Translations under genes and position numbers: made by a program
Shown: positions 31,240 through 42,281 of the stretch, piece after piece
How positions within the stretch are numbered: position 1 is the first letter of the stretch
How the letters are laid out: the number at the start of each line of letters is the position of its first letter
Notes under the pieces: model-generated
What the model saw: the letters and a program-made list of their open reading frames with translations, nothing else
The model's database searches: none
What the model was told of the DNA's origin: nothing
Assembly: GCA_013400115.1 (NCBI GenBank)
Contig: VXBP01003664.1
Location: 136,203 to 200,202, forward strand
Direction: 5' to 3'
DNA: 64,000 nt
From: Rhinopomastus cyanomelas
Taxonomy: Eukaryota > Chordata > Aves > Bucerotiformes > Rhinopomastidae

Positions 31240-32198
31240 CGGGTTCATCCACAACCTGCAGTCTTGGGGCCAGTTCTATTCAACTTCTTTATTGATGATC
31301 TGGATGAGGGGATCAACTCTACACTGAGTAAATTAAAGGATGACACCAAGTCATGGGGGGAGTGTCGATCTACTGGAAGGGAGGAAGATGCTGCAGAGAG
31401 ATGTGGCCAGGCTGGGCCAATGAGCAGAGGCCAACAGGATGAGCTTTAACAGCGCCAAGGGCAGGGTCCTACACCTTGGCCACAAGAACCCCCTGCAGCT
31501 ACAGACTGGGGAATGAGGGGCTGGAGTGCAGCCTGGCAGAGAGGGACCTGACAGTACTGGGTGACTACTGCTTAAACAGGAGCCAGCAATGTGCCCAGGT
31601 GGCCCAGAAGGCCAATGGCATCCTGGCTTGGATCAGCACTAGTAGTGGCCAGCAGGGCTGGGGCTGTCATTCTCCCCCTGTGCTGGGCACTGGATGGGGG
31701 AGGCCTCCCTTCCAGTACTGGGTGCAGTGCTGGGCCCCTCACTTCAAGGAAGAGATGGCGGGTTGGAGCCGGTCCAGAGGGGCAATGAGGCTGGGGAAGG
31801 GACTGGAGGGAAAAGCTGAGGGAGCTGGGGGTGTTTAGCCTGGAGAAGAGGAGACGCGGGGGGACCTTCTCCCTCTCCAACTTCCTGAAGGGAGGTTGCA
31901 GTCAGGTGGGGGTCAAGCTCTTCTCCTAGGCATCCAGCACCAGAACAAGAGGGAGCTGCCAGGGGAGGGTTAGGTTGGGTGTTGGGAAGCCCTTCCTCAT
32001 GGAAAGGGCTCAGAGCCTGGAATGGACAATGGTGGATTCCCCATCCATCCCTAGAGATGCTGAAGGACAGCCTGGCTGTGGCCCTTAGTGCCTTGGTCTG
32101 GCCGCTGCGGGGATGTTATGTCCTGGTCTGGGCTGGATGGCCTCAGAGGGCTTTGCCAGCCTCAGTCATTCTGGGATTCTCTGACACTACTACATCAC
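31240..32198 (+). mobile_element. CR1 fragment with degraded reverse-transcriptase region
   Basis: Sense CR1, about 960 bp. The left part still reads as the CR1 ORF2 reverse transcriptase: LGPVLFNFFIDDLDEG, then LSKLKDDTKSWG, where family members have a FADD-type catalytic box (first box residues changed, DD kept). It then reads through QCAQVAQKANGILAW-like sequence with frameshifts and stops. The 3' half runs GGGCCCCTCACTTCAAGG, CTTCCTGAAGGGAGG and CCATCCCTAGAGATGC to GTCATTCTGGGATTCTC. It cannot code for an active enzyme. Confidence 0.9.
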
Positions 32199-33175
32199 AG
32201 GGTTCTCTGTAGGAAGGGAACAGCTACGTTTTCCATGACCCAAAGGCACTATCACCATAAATACCCCTAGGAGATGCCAAGATGTGTGTCTTTGCCATGC
32301 TCCTCACCTTGAATGTGCAATGGAGACATGCAGCTCCTTCTTGCTGCATCCCCCCCCAGCCACTCAGGACCGACTTTCCAAACAGGCCAATTATCTCAGG
32401 GCGAATGAGCAGAAGTGTCTTCCTGAGATGCTGATTGCAAAATCAATAGGTGTTTAATTCTAATTGAATTTCCGAGCCAGGGAGGAAAGCCTCTTCTCTT
32501 GCATGGGGGCTGCACTACAGACAGACAAACGGACCATCCCATTGTGGTTAGACAAGCCAATGGTCCAGGTCAGTCTGGTCTCTGGAGAGCCTGTGAACTT
32601 GCTTTCATCGGTGGGAATAGCCTAGAATCACTCAAAATCTCACTTTTCTTCTCCTGCCTGATCTGTTTGCTGTTTCCACCGGCTTTGGGCACACCCAGAA
32701 GGTCTAGGTGGTGACTGCAAAAGGGGAGCTGGGGTAACCCATGAGTTATAGGACAGAAGGATGGGGATAATACAGTGAAATGACTGCAGGTTACCCAAGA
32801 GGCTCCAACCAGCAGTACATCTCTTCAACAACCATCAGCGACACCTCTTGGCTCCAGAAGATTCTAAAACCTCAAGAGATGTTTGGTCTCCTCGTTCAAC
32901 CGCTGCAGAGCATCCACCATCACACCCCAACATCATGTTCTGGACTAAGCCCTGTAATTTTCCTGCCTGCATCTGCCACCACGTGGAATTTCAGTTGCAC
33001 GAAGCAGATCGATAGCAGCTTGTTCGACCACCCGCGTTAATTCGCAGTTTGGATGCAGAAACCGCTTCAGGTGTTGGCACAACAACAGAGGAGGAAAAAG
33101 AAGAGAGCAGGTAGGAAGCCACCCCAGTGCTTTGAGAGCTTTGGGGCTGAGTTGATGCTCACAGCTACCAGGAAA
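32199..33175. other. Unique sequence
   Basis: GTGTTTAATTCTAATTGAATTTCC at about 32449-32472 is A/T-rich. No CR1 or exon recognised. Confidence 0.4.
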
Positions 33176-33497
33176 GATCACAGAACTTTAAGGATCGGAA
33201 GGGACCTTGAACGATCATCCAGTCCAATCCCCCTGCTACAGCACAATCCCCTAGATTCAGTCATTAGGGGTTGGAAGGGACTTCCAAATATCATCCAGTC
33301 CAATCCCCCTGACACAGCAGGATCCCCTAGTTCCAGTCATAGGATCATAGGATCATCGCACAGGAACATCAGGGATTGGAAGGGACTTCAAGAGATAACC
33401 CAGTCCAATCCCCCTGACGCAGCAGGATCCCCTAGATCCAGTCACACAGGAACATGCCCAGGCAGGTTTGAAATGTCTCCAGAGAAACAGACTCCAA
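33176..33497 (-). mobile_element. CR1 type A with three tail units
   Basis: Antisense: the unit anchor GGAAGGGAC occurs three times, the first two exactly 76 bp apart (33195, 33271), joined by CAGTCATTAGGGG. The third follows after a 105-bp offset containing an extra CATAGGATCATAGGATC. The body is short (CCAGGCAGGTTTGAAATG to GACTCCAACCCAACC). Confidence 0.9.
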
Positions 33498-35031
33498 CCC
33501 AACCTTCATTCAGCTCCCGGGTTCAGCCAAGGCTGCTCCTGTGTTTTGTAGGAAGGTGACACAGCTCTGCATCCCTCAATCCCTGGTCTGATACCCATCA
33601 TTGCATCAGGACAAGGGAAACCAGAGAGGATTAATTCAGGACAAAGCAGCCTGCAGGAAAAAACGATTCAACAGTCCCCCTTTTGCTGCATTTTCTCTGC
33701 TCCCCACAGCAGCAAACCCCAAGTGCTGGTGCAAAGCGGCTGCTCAGCGGTGAGCTGGGGGAAGTAAATCCCCCAGAGGGATGTCATCCACTACCACCGT
33801 GCCTCTCTGCCCTTCCCACATGTCCAGGGCAAACACATTTCATCAACACCTCAAAAAAGAATAGGTCTGGGGGGCTTTTTTTCACACCTCCAACCCCAGA
33901 GTCCTCGTTATTTCTTCCTACAAGAAACCAATCTATGCAGCAGAGGCACCTCATTTGGAGAAGCCAAACATCCACCCTCAGGCTCGTAAAGCAATTGGAC
34001 GACGCAAAGAAGTGGAAGGAGACAAACAGGCTCTGAAAACAAGGTCTCAGACCCCACCAGGCTAGTGATGAGCACAAGCCGGTCCCCTTCCCCACCCCAG
34101 ACACTCCTGTAAAGGGCTCTCTGTGGTTCTGGTCCCCAGGAGCAAGGCTCTTGGGGTGTCTCACTCCAGTTTCTAAGCCCTCACCCGGTGCGTTAGAAAC
34201 GTGGCTACTTCGCTAATCCTTTCATAGCTGCGGAGAGTATCCTTGAGCAGCAAACTGTCCCAAAATGACCGATCCAACCACTCCTAGGCATGCGAGACAC
34301 CAGGGAAAGGTGGGAACACACAAAAGATGTGACCCCAGAACTTAAATCACAGCGTTTTCTCGCTAAATGCAATTTTTGAAATGATTCTGGAGCCCAAATC
34401 CCCAAAGGACACTGGAAATGAACCTTAAACCAGCTCCCCCTCCCAAGTTCTACCAAACCCAAAGGGCGGAGCTGCCTCAGAAAGGGTCACCCATCCCCAC
34501 GGGGACAGTGACGGGCAAAGCCCAGTCCTGCTGCAAGACCGCTTCACCAGTCAGAAAAACCAAGACATTAAAAACAACATAACGACCTTATAATTCTAAG
34601 TTAATTAAAGCAGAAGAGATCAAAAGCACTTTGGACAAATTAATGATACCACGAGCACCAGAAACTCTCCCCGGTCTACACATTGGCTGTGTTGCCAGCA
34701 CTTTGTTACAGGCTCTGGTGCTTCTGTGCTCGCCGGGCAGCTCTTTCCTTCCCACCCTGGTCCTCCCCACCACTGACCCCTTCTTGTCTCTCTTGGTGGA
34801 TGAAGGATTTGCAGTCTTAACAGCTGCAGGGATTTCTTGGTGAAGGAGGGGGAAAGGGGCAATGGTCAAAGGATTATCAAGGGGAAAAAATCCACTGGCT
34901 TTAGAAACATTTTTGAAAATCACCGAAAAAAAGTGTTGGAGACATTGCAGGCACGAGGGGCAGGGTGTGTATTGAGAGATCTATTTAAAGGAGTTTAATA
35001 CGCTTACTTAGGTGTTTGAATATATTTTACA
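33498..35031. other. Unique sequence
   Basis: A 1.5-kb repeat-free interval. A/T-rich words at 34565-34640 (CTAAGTTAATTAAAGC, ACAAATTAATGATACC) and 34975-35030 suggest possible regulatory DNA. No coding signal recognised. Confidence 0.4.
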
Positions 35032-35498
35032 GAGGCACAGAGTGTCAGGGATTGGAAGGAACCTCAAAAGATCATCCAGTCTGATCCCCCTGCTACAGCA
35101 GGATCCCCTAGATCCAGTCTTTAGGGGTTGGAAGGGACCTCAAAAGATCATCCAGTCCAATCCCCCTGACACAGCAGGATCCTCTAGATCCAGTTGTACA
35201 GGAACATGGTCAGGAGGGGTTGAAATACCTCTAGAGAATCACAGAACATTAGGGATTGGAAGGGACCTTGAAAAATTATCCAGTCCCATACCCCTGACAC
35301 AGCAGGAGCCCCTAGATCCAGTTGCACACAAGCTTGGCCAGGCAAGTTTTCAACATCTCCAGAGAATGAGACTCCACAACCCCCTGCGCAGCCTCTGCCT
35401 GGGCTCTGACACCCTCACCACGAAGAAGTTCCTTCTCACATTGATGGGGAACCTCCTCTGTCGCAGCTCACACCTTGTCCCATCATTGGGTGCCATTG
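35032..35498 (-). mobile_element. CR1 type A: two insertions or repeated tail
   Basis: Antisense. Tail units at 35052 and 35128 are 76 bp apart (junction CAGTCTTTAGGGG), followed by CAGGAACATGGTCAGG and a short body. At 35236 a fresh terminus AATCACAGAACATTAGGG starts a second antisense copy running to GGGTGCCATTGG. The second may have inserted into the first. Confidence 0.85.
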
Positions 35499-35558
35499 GG
35501 GTAATGGTTGGACTGGATGAGCTCTCTTACAGCCTTGATGTTTCTATGATTCTACGAC
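35499..35558 (+). mobile_element. CR1 3' tail joined 5' to 5'
   Basis: Sense tail GGTAATGGTTGGACTGG, GAGCTCTCTTACAGCC, then TTTCTATGATTCTACG. It starts directly at the 5' end of the antisense copy. No matching upstream CR1 is seen left of 35032. Confidence 0.8.
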
Positions 35559-35984
35559 AGCTTCTCAAACCCAGTCACATGTTTTGGCTGTTTCACTTGC
35601 CCCCATCCTCAGAACAGACCAAAACACACACATTTTGGACCCACCAGTTAACTTTCTGTTTTAATTCTGTCTCAAGGTTGCTGCCGAGATCGGGGCTCAG
35701 CAACAGCCCTGGCAGTTTTCGACGTCAGCGAGCGCCTCATCATAATCGTCATAAATCACCACGAGCCCATCATTATCCCCCAAATATCGTGAAGATATGT
35801 AATGTCACCTCCGCACAGCTGCCAATCACACCTCCATAACCAGGACAGCTGATTGACAGCTTGGGGTGAGTAAACAGAGAGGGAGCTCCCAGCCGTGACG
35901 CGGGTTTTGATGGGAATGAGAAAAATAACACAATGGATTGAAGACGTGGGAAGTAGGGAAGCGCTTACTCATAGGATCTGTTGT
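35559..35984. promoter_or_regulatory. Repeat-free stretch with PBX-MEIS decamer
   Basis: TGATTGACAG at 35850-35859 is the exact composite site known for PBX with MEIS/PREP homeoproteins. Nearby are GACGTCA (35721-35727, CRE half), CATCATAATCGTCATAAATC (35738-35757), GCCAATCAC (35821-35829, CCAAT-like) and GATATGTAATGTCACC (35793-35808). The block is not CR1. An enhancer is a reasonable inference, not shown. Confidence 0.4.
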
Positions 35985-36690
35985 AGAGTGGCTTAGGAGA
36001 GGAAACTCAGAGCTCACCCAGCACCAACCCCCTGCCACAGGCAGCGACACCTCTCACCAGACCAGGGTGCCCACAACCTCATCCAACCTGCACTTGGATG
36101 CTGCTAGGGATGAGGAGCAGCCATGACCTCCCCTGGCAACCTGTTCCAGGACCTCAGCAGCCTCACAGGGAGGGATTTCTGCCTCAGATCTCATCTCCAT
36201 CTGCTCTCTTGTACCTTGAACCCAGCACCCTTGTCCCAGCACCAGAGTCGCTGGGCAGAAGTCCCTCTCCAGCTTTCCTGGAACATCTGCAGGGACTCAA
36301 AGCTGCTCTAAGGTTCCCCTGGAGCCTTCTCTTCTCCAGGCTGAACAGTCCCAGCTCCCTCAGTCTGTCCCCAGAGCAGAGAGGCTCCAGCCCTTTGAGC
36401 AGCCTCGTGGCCTCCTCTGGCCTCACTCCAGCAGCTCCAGGTCCTTCTTGTCCTGGGGCCTCCAGAAGTGGCTGCAGGACTCCAGGTGGGGTCTCAGCAG
36501 AGCAGAGGGGAAGGATCCCCTCCCTGGTCCTGCTGGTGACACTTCTCTTGAAGCACCCTACGACCAGGCTGGCCTTCGGGCTGCAGGAGCTCACTGCCAG
36601 CTCACACTGACCTTCCCCATCAATCAACACCCCAAGTCCTTCCCTTAGGGCTACTCTCACCCCACTCTGCTTGCTTGTGATGCTCAAAAA
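35985..36690 (-). mobile_element. CR1 type B, about 700 bp
   Basis: Antisense: GGAAACTCAGAGCTCACC, GGCAACCTGTTCCAGG, CAGATCTCATCTCCATC, CAGCCTCGTGGCCTCC, CCAGGTGGGGTCTCAGC, CTTGAAGCACCCTACG, and CATCAATCAACACCCC, which belongs to the reverse-transcriptase coding part. It ends near CCCCACTCTGCTTGC. It is the longest type B copy here. Confidence 0.85.
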
Positions 36691-37424
36691 CAAAGACCAA
36701 CCACAAATCTTGACCTCACAGGTGCTGAGGGGCTTTTCTCCCCCCACCCCTCACACCAAAGCACCCCGAAGCACCCAGCTGACATTTCCCCAGCATGAAA
36801 ACGCTGGCGAGCCGTCGATCCTCCCCACGAAGCACAAAACGCTCCACCAGCCTGAAGAATCAGCAGCCGTCGTGTCGATTGTATTTTACATTTGTGCTCA
36901 GACCCACCCGGGCTTTGGCTCCCTGCCCGGGCTGGCGAAAGCTTTTATCTCCCCGGAACCGCCAAGGACCGGGTGGAAACACGAAACATCAAGACAACCA
37001 AAACCTCATTGTTTCCCACCTCCTTCTCTCTTCGCCCCTCTCCAGACAGGAGCACGGTTGTTTCTTTCTCCCTAACAAGTTAATCACTTGAAAATACTGG
37101 GGTTTCTAGCTTGTTCCTCTTTTTTCCCTTCTCCATCCTCCTCCCTCCCCTTCCCAGCTCCTAATGCTAATTTATGGAAATCAAATGGCGCAGGTTCCAG
37201 ACAGAGATAATAAAGGAGAGGTATTAAATCGGGGCTGGGGGGTGGAAGCACAAAGGCGGGGGGGGGGTGTAAATACTAATTGTTCCAGAAGGAGAAGGCG
37301 GTTTATTTTCTTGCTGAAGGGAAAGTTGTGTTTAATTAACTCTGCTCACTCTTTGCTCTGAAGCTCTGTTATGGGGTGGGTAGAGCATTCGGTGAGGTGC
37401 CCTCCTTCCCCTGCTCTGGACTAG
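36691..37424. promoter_or_regulatory. Repeat-free stretch, regulatory-like
   Basis: 36780-37330 lacks CR1. It has CpG-bearing words (GAGCCGTCGATCC, CAGCCGTCGTGTCG) and, at 37161-37186, CTAATGCTAATTTATGG (octamer-like ATGCTAAT) and GAAATCAAATGG. A G run lies at 37259-37267, and TTTAATTAACTC at 37331. Function is inferred from composition only. Confidence 0.3.
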
Positions 37425-37885
37425 ATCATAGGACCACCGAGCATTACGGTTTGGAAGGGACCTCGAAAGATCATCCAGTCCAATCCCCCTGGCACAGCAG
37501 GATCACCTAGATTCAGTCATTAGGGGCTGGAAGGGACCTCATAAGATCATCCAGTCCAATCCCCCGGCACAGCAGGATCACCTAGATTCAGTTAATAGGG
37601 GCTGGAAGGGACCTCAAAAGATCATCCAGTCCAATCCCCCGGCACAGCAGAATCCCCTAGGATCGCACAGGAACATATCCAGGTGGGTTTGAAATGTGTC
37701 CAGAGAAGGAGACTCAACAACCCCCCTGGGCAGCCCCTGCTAGGGCTGTGTCACCCTTGCTGGGAAGAAGATCCTTCTGATATTTACATAGAACCTCCTG
37801 TGTTCCAGCTCACACCCATTGCCCCTCGTCCTATCACTAGATGACATTGAGAAGAGCCTGGTTCCATCCTCCTGACATCTACCCG
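37425..37885 (-). mobile_element. CR1 type A with three tail units
   Basis: Antisense: unit anchors at 37451, 37527 and 37602 (76 and 75 bp apart), each joined by a CAGTCATTAGGGG-like junction. The body runs CAGGAACATATCCAGG, GGGAAGAAGATCC, GCCCCTCGTCCTATC to CCATCCTCCTGAC. Confidence 0.9.
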
Positions 37886-37932
37886 TCACATGAACTTCCA
37901 AGATCCCTTCCAATCTCTGTGGTGCCTGAGAG
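37886..37932 (+). mobile_element. CR1 3' tail fragment
   Basis: GAACTTCCAAGATCCC and TTCCAATCTCTGTGG form a worn sense tail placed at the 5' side of the antisense copy, another outward-facing pair. Confidence 0.6.
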
Positions 37933-38004
37933 ACCATCATTTGAAGGGAGATGTTGACTGGGTCCTGCTTGCCTCAAGCATAGCTGAGCACCTGTGAAGT
38001 CGGA

Positions 38005-38297
38005 GCGCGATGGGGGTTGACTTCTTCTCCCTAGGGACTAGCGATAGGACAAGGGGAAATGGGGTCAAGTTGTGCAATGGGAGGGTCAGGCTGGATCTTA
38101 GAAAAAGCTTCTTCCCTGAAGGAGAGGGGAGGCCTTGGAACAGGCTGCCCAGAGAGGGGTGGAGGCACCATCCCTGGAGGAGTTCAACAAATTGGCAGAC
38201 AAGGTGTTTCAGGAGACAGGTTAGTGGCTGGTGGTTGTAGGGTGGACGGTTGGACTTGATGATCTTGAAGGTCTTTTCCAACCTTGATAATTCCAAA
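38005..38297 (+). mobile_element. CR1 type D
   Basis: Sense: GATGGGGGTTGACTTC, CTAGGGACTAGCGATAGG, GGTCAGGCTGGATCTTAG, GGAACAGGCTGCCCAGAG, GGTTGGACTTGATGATC, ending CTTGATAATTCC. Confidence 0.9.
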
Positions 38298-38499
38298 ACT
38301 CAAGCAATGCAGATGCTATAGGATCAGATTTCCCAGAGGCTGCTTTGGGACCGTACACAGGGATCCAACCTTGCCCAGGGTCCTTCTGGGAGGGAGGATG
38401 GAGCCAAATCCAGTCAGGAACTGGAGAGGTGCCTTTGGCTGCACATTTGCAGAGATGCAGTCCAAAAGGTAGCTGGAGATGCTCCACAGAGCCCCATCA
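38298..38499. other. Short unique interval
   Basis: No feature recognised. Confidence 0.35.
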
Positions 38500-38560
38500 A
38501 CATAGAATCATCGAGTCACCAAACCTGGAAAAGACCTTCAAGATCATTGAGTCCGAAACA
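38500..38560 (-). mobile_element. CR1 tail remnant, type D
   Basis: CATAGAATCATCGAGTC, CCTGGAAAAGACCTTC and GATCATTGAGTCC are an antisense type D terminus of about 60 bp. Confidence 0.75.
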
Positions 38561-38635
38561 ATAGATTCTTCATCAGTTTTGCCCCCATTTCAGCCCATTT
38601 TGCTTATGGATTCATGGAATCTATTTGTGTTATAC

Positions 38636-39035
38636 ATTCATGGAATTATCAAGGTTGGAAAAGACCTTTGAGATCATGAAGTTCAGCCATCCACCCTACA
38701 ACCCCCAACTGCTAACCCAGCTCCTCAAACACCCCGGCTGCCCAGTCGTTGAACAACTCCTGGGTTGGTGTCTCCACCCCCTCCCTGGGCAGCCTGTTCC
38801 AAGACCTCCCCACTCTTGATGGGAAAAAGTTTGTCCTCAGATCCAATCAGAACTTCCCCTGGCACAACCTGACCCCATTTTCTCTGGTCACATCAATAGT
38901 CCCTAGGGAGAAAAGGCCAACCCCACCTCACCGCAACCTCCCTTGAGGTAGCTGTAGAGAGCAGGCGTGTCTCCCCTCAGCCTCCTGTTCTCCAGGCTGA
39001 AGAGCCCCAGCTCCCTCAGCCTCTCCACACCTCAG
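38636..39035 (-). mobile_element. CR1 type D
   Basis: Antisense: TTCATGGAATTATCAAGG, GGAAAAGACCTTTGAG, GGGCAGCCTGTTCCAAG, GTCCTCAGATCCAATC, GTCCCTAGGGAGAAAAGG, GAGGTAGCTGTAGAGAGC, ending at CTCCCTCAGCCTCTCC. Confidence 0.9.
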
Positions 39036-39639
39036 TTTCTGCATCCTCACTCAAGCCAGCACCACCCGATCAGTTGATGGTCCCTCCCTTCACATCCTCC
39101 TCAAGTCCAGGCTCAGGGGTGGGAGGGGAGTTTGTACCTTCCACTCCCCTCCAGGTTTATTAAACAGACGCCTCTCCATGCCGCCAGGCAAGTTGCTCCC
39201 ACCCCCTCCGATAACATCTCTGGTCGCTCAATTCTCATTGCTCCAATAATCCAGACCTAATGCGCCGCGAGGCCGGCACTGAGTCTTTCCGCACTTCATT
39301 AGGGCGCGTGAGCAGCATTTCATTACCACAGCCCCCACCACCACCCCTGGCAAGTTTCCCTTTGGGAACAATCCTAAGGAATAAGATGAATTCCATTCCT
39401 GCAACCATTCCCACACCCTAACCTACAGGAGCTCCATCATGTGCTAAAAAAGTCTGAAAGACATCAGCGCAGGCATTTCCCTTCAGGAAAACACTCATCC
39501 TCAGGGGCTTGGGGCATTTTGTGGTGGAGTGGACAACCAGGCAGTTACATGGATGGGGGTGGAAATCCGAAGGGAGCAGCTTCCTGGATTTGGGCTCATT
39601 GGAAAGGGTAGCAAGAAAACTCAATCACCTATAGAAATT
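39036..39639. promoter_or_regulatory. Repeat-free stretch, regulatory-like
   Basis: 39150-39340 has AGGTTTATTAAACAG, CTCCGATAACATC, CTCCAATAATCC, CCTAATGCGCCGCGAGG and CTTCATTAGGGCGCG: TAAT cores mixed with CpG, unlike CR1. No exon recognised. Confidence 0.25.
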
Positions 39640-40290
39640 GGACCCAGGGGTGCTGGTGGCCAGCAGACAGCAATGGGCCCTGGTGGCCACGAAGGATAAT
39701 GGCATCCTGGGGTGAATGAGAAGGGGGATAGTTAGCAGATCAAGAGAGGTTCTCCTCCCCCTCTGCTCTGCCCTGCTGAGACCACACCTGGAATCTTGTG
39801 TCCAGTTGTGGGCCCATCAGTGCCAGAAGGACACAGAGCTGCTGGAGAAAGCCCAGCACAGGACCACAGGGATGATGGAGGGAGGGGAGCATCTCCCTGA
39901 TGAGGAGAGGCTGAGGGAGCTGGGGCTCTTGAGCTGGGAAAAAGGAGCCTGAGGAGTGACCTCAATATGTGATGGGTCGGTGTCAGGAGGATGGAGCCAG
40001 GCTCTGCTCAGGGGCATCCAGTGATCAGACAAGGGGCAGTGGGTGTGAGCTGGAGCAGAGGAGGTTCCACATCAGTGTGAGAAGGACCTTCTTCCCGGCG
40101 AGGGTGCCAGAGCCCTGGCAGGGGCTGCCCAGGGCGGATTGTGGAGTCTCCTTTCCTGGAGACATTTCAAACCCCACTGGTCATGTTCCTGTGCGACTGG
40201 ATCTAGGGGATCCTACCATGTCAAGGGGATTGGACTGGATGATCTTTCAAGGTCCCTTACAATCCCTAACGTTCTGCCATCCTGCGGTGT
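39640..40290 (+). mobile_element. CR1 type A, about 650 bp
   Basis: Sense: GACCCAGGGGTGCTGG, GACAGCAATGGGCCC, GTTAGCAGATCAAGAG, CACACCTGGAATCTTG, GATGATGGAGGGAGGG, CTTGAGCTGGGAAAAAGG, GTGCCAGAGCCCTGGC, GGACTGGATGATCTTTC, and a worn terminus. The GTTGATCAATATGGG segment is shortened here (GTGACCTCAATATGTG). Confidence 0.9.
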
Positions 40291-41024
40291 TGTTATGGGG
40301 GTTTTTGAGAGAAAATTAGGGTGGATTATTCTGCGTATAATCCAATTACGGTGCCTTCTCCACGTGCCTCAGATGCAGCCGATTTAAGGGCTCACAAGGA
40401 CGTTGGATAAGAAGAGCCCTGGTTCCAAGCTCTTACAGCATCTCCTCTCTGTGGGAGAAGGGACAGACGAGGCAAGGAGAAAGGAAGATGGAGCGATACG
40501 AGGGAGAGGGGGGAGCAAGCATGAACACAGGCTTGGAGTTATTTATAGGACATGGATTTGTGCAGGAGGAGGTAGCGATGCCAAAAAGAGATGGTAAAAA
40601 TAATCCCAGAGACAGGTGCTGCTGCCTTGGGGAGGAGGCTGCTACCAGCGACAGCTTGGGGGAAGTGCAAGGTAAGGAGAAAAGGGTGGGGGGGAATTAA
40701 TTAATAAAATAATAAAATAAATAATAGTAAAAAGATATTTCCATTTTTCTGCATCATCTCTTACCTGTCTGCAGAGAAGCCCCATCCATTGTGCCATGAA
40801 ATCAGAGGGCAGACCTTACGGACTTTGCTCCTGGCTGTAAAATTTGGGTGGGCCGGTGCCCCTTGCTCAGGCTACAGGGAGCTAAAGGCTCCCCAAAACC
40901 CCAGTGGAGAACCCTACAGAGTGTTAGGCACAGGATGTGACCACTGAGAGATTCCCTAGAGAAGGGTAGAGGAAACATCCCCCCGCCAAGATCCAACCCA
41001 CACACAGTCTGCCCCATGAATCAG
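40291..41024. other. Unique sequence
   Basis: 40695-40745 is A/T-rich (AATTAATTAATAAAATAATAAA). 40300-40385 contains TTATTCTGCGTATAATCC and CCAATTACGG, possible regulatory words. No CR1 or exon recognised. Confidence 0.4.
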
Positions 41025-41205
41025 AGAAACACAGAACATTAGGGATTGGAAGGGACCTCAAAATATCATCCAGTCCGATCCCCCTGACACAGCAGGATCC
41101 CCTAGATCCAGTCATTAGGGGCTGGAAGGGACCTCGAAAGATCAGCCAGTCCAATCTCCCCACCAGAGCAGATCCCCTAAACCAAGTCGCACAGGAACAT
41201 ATCCT
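41025..41205 (-). mobile_element. CR1 type A, two tail units
   Basis: Antisense: AGAGAAACACAGAACATTAGG, anchors at 41046 and 41122, exactly 76 bp apart, junction CAGTCATTAGGGG. It ends soon after the second unit (CGCACAGGAACATATCC). Confidence 0.9.
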
Positions 41206-42119
41206 CAAACATGCTCTCCACAGCCCAGCTTCTGCTCAAAACTATGATATTAATTAAAAACACCCCAAAGTTTATTAACTCAGCCTGCAGTGCTCTGGAG
41301 ATGTCTGTGCTGCAGGTTCAACCTGGGAAAAGGACCACTTCAGACTCATGTCTGCCCTTCCCCATCCCCACGTCGCACAGAGGCAGCCGGCATCAAGATG
41401 CTTCTTGCTTTTATATGAAGAAGTCTATATAAAATAGATTAAAATTTAGATCTATTTTATATACAAAGTCTATTTTATATACAAAATAGATTAAAATATA
41501 GAAAGACATTTAAAATTCTATATTAAATACATATATAAATAAAAGTAGGAAAAGCCACCAGAAATGGAGGAGAGGATCCATCACGCAGCACGGGGAGGAG
41601 GAGGAGGGAGGCGGCAGCACTCACTCCAGCTCCCCGAGAGCCGTAGTCGGATAATCAAGGCAAGCACAGGCAGCAAAGTGGCATCTCAACGTCTTGTTAT
41701 TCCTCCTGCGACCTCCTCCCCTCCCTCCCCTTCCCTGGTTTCTTTTAGTGGGGTTTTTTTTCCTCCTCTCTCTCTCCCTCCCAGACGAATCCATCTCCTC
41801 GCCCTCTTTTCGGAGCAGCTTTCATCGACTTGTCACCCAGCAACAACACGCGGGGCTGCGAGTGCAACACAAAGGGAAGAAAAACCGACCCCACGATGGC
41901 TAAAAGCGGAAAGAAAAAGAAATGGAAATAGAACCGAAACTCAACTTCACGCCCCACCCCAATAACATGAAACGAGGGACTTGGTTCATAAACCTGGCAG
42001 CGGTTTTGAATGACGCCCGAGTGGAGAAGCAGGCGAGGAGATGGGACAAGGGTGTGAGACACAAAGGGCTGGGTTTGCATTGAGAAGAAAAAGCCAAGCT
42101 GGGCTCTAGCCTCTGCTGG
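41206..42119. other. Unique sequence with A/T-rich palindromic block and pyrimidine tract
   Basis: 41405-41545 is A/T-rich: TATATAAAATAGA (41426-41438) pairs perfectly with TCTATTTTATATA (41451-41463), and TCTATTTTATATACAAA occurs at 41451 and again at 41469. 41698-41785 is pyrimidine-rich (CCTCCTCTCTCTCTCC). No gene recognised. Confidence 0.55.
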
Positions 42120-42281
42120 GACAAAACCCACCTGGACACGTTCCTGTGTGACTTGGTCTAGGTGGTCCTGCTCTGGCAGGGGGATTGGACTGGATGATCT
42201 TTCTGGGTCCCTTCCAATCCCTAATGATTCTATGATCTTTTGAGGTCCCTTCCAATCCCTAACTTTCTGTGATTCTGTAAT
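42120..42281 (+). mobile_element. CR1 type A 3' end with 38-bp tail duplication
   Basis: Sense: ACCTGGACACGTTCCTG, CTTGGTCTAGGTGG, GGACTGGATGATCTTTC, CCTAATGATTCTATGATC, then the tail again (GAGGTCCCTTCCAATCC) and CTGTGATTCTGTAA. The junction ATTCTATGATCTTTT is the same as in the array at 26310-26595. Confidence 0.9.

Noticed and set aside
35012..35839. Open plus-strand frame of 275 codons
   Set aside because: Its first 180 codons read antisense CR1 copies and tail units (repeated RSSSPIPL-type words). The same peptide words recur at every antisense CR1. Not a gene.
41698..41785. Polypyrimidine tract as a splice acceptor
   Set aside because: It is followed by CAG-type acceptors but no exon-like frame ending in a donor could be found in the next 300 bp.
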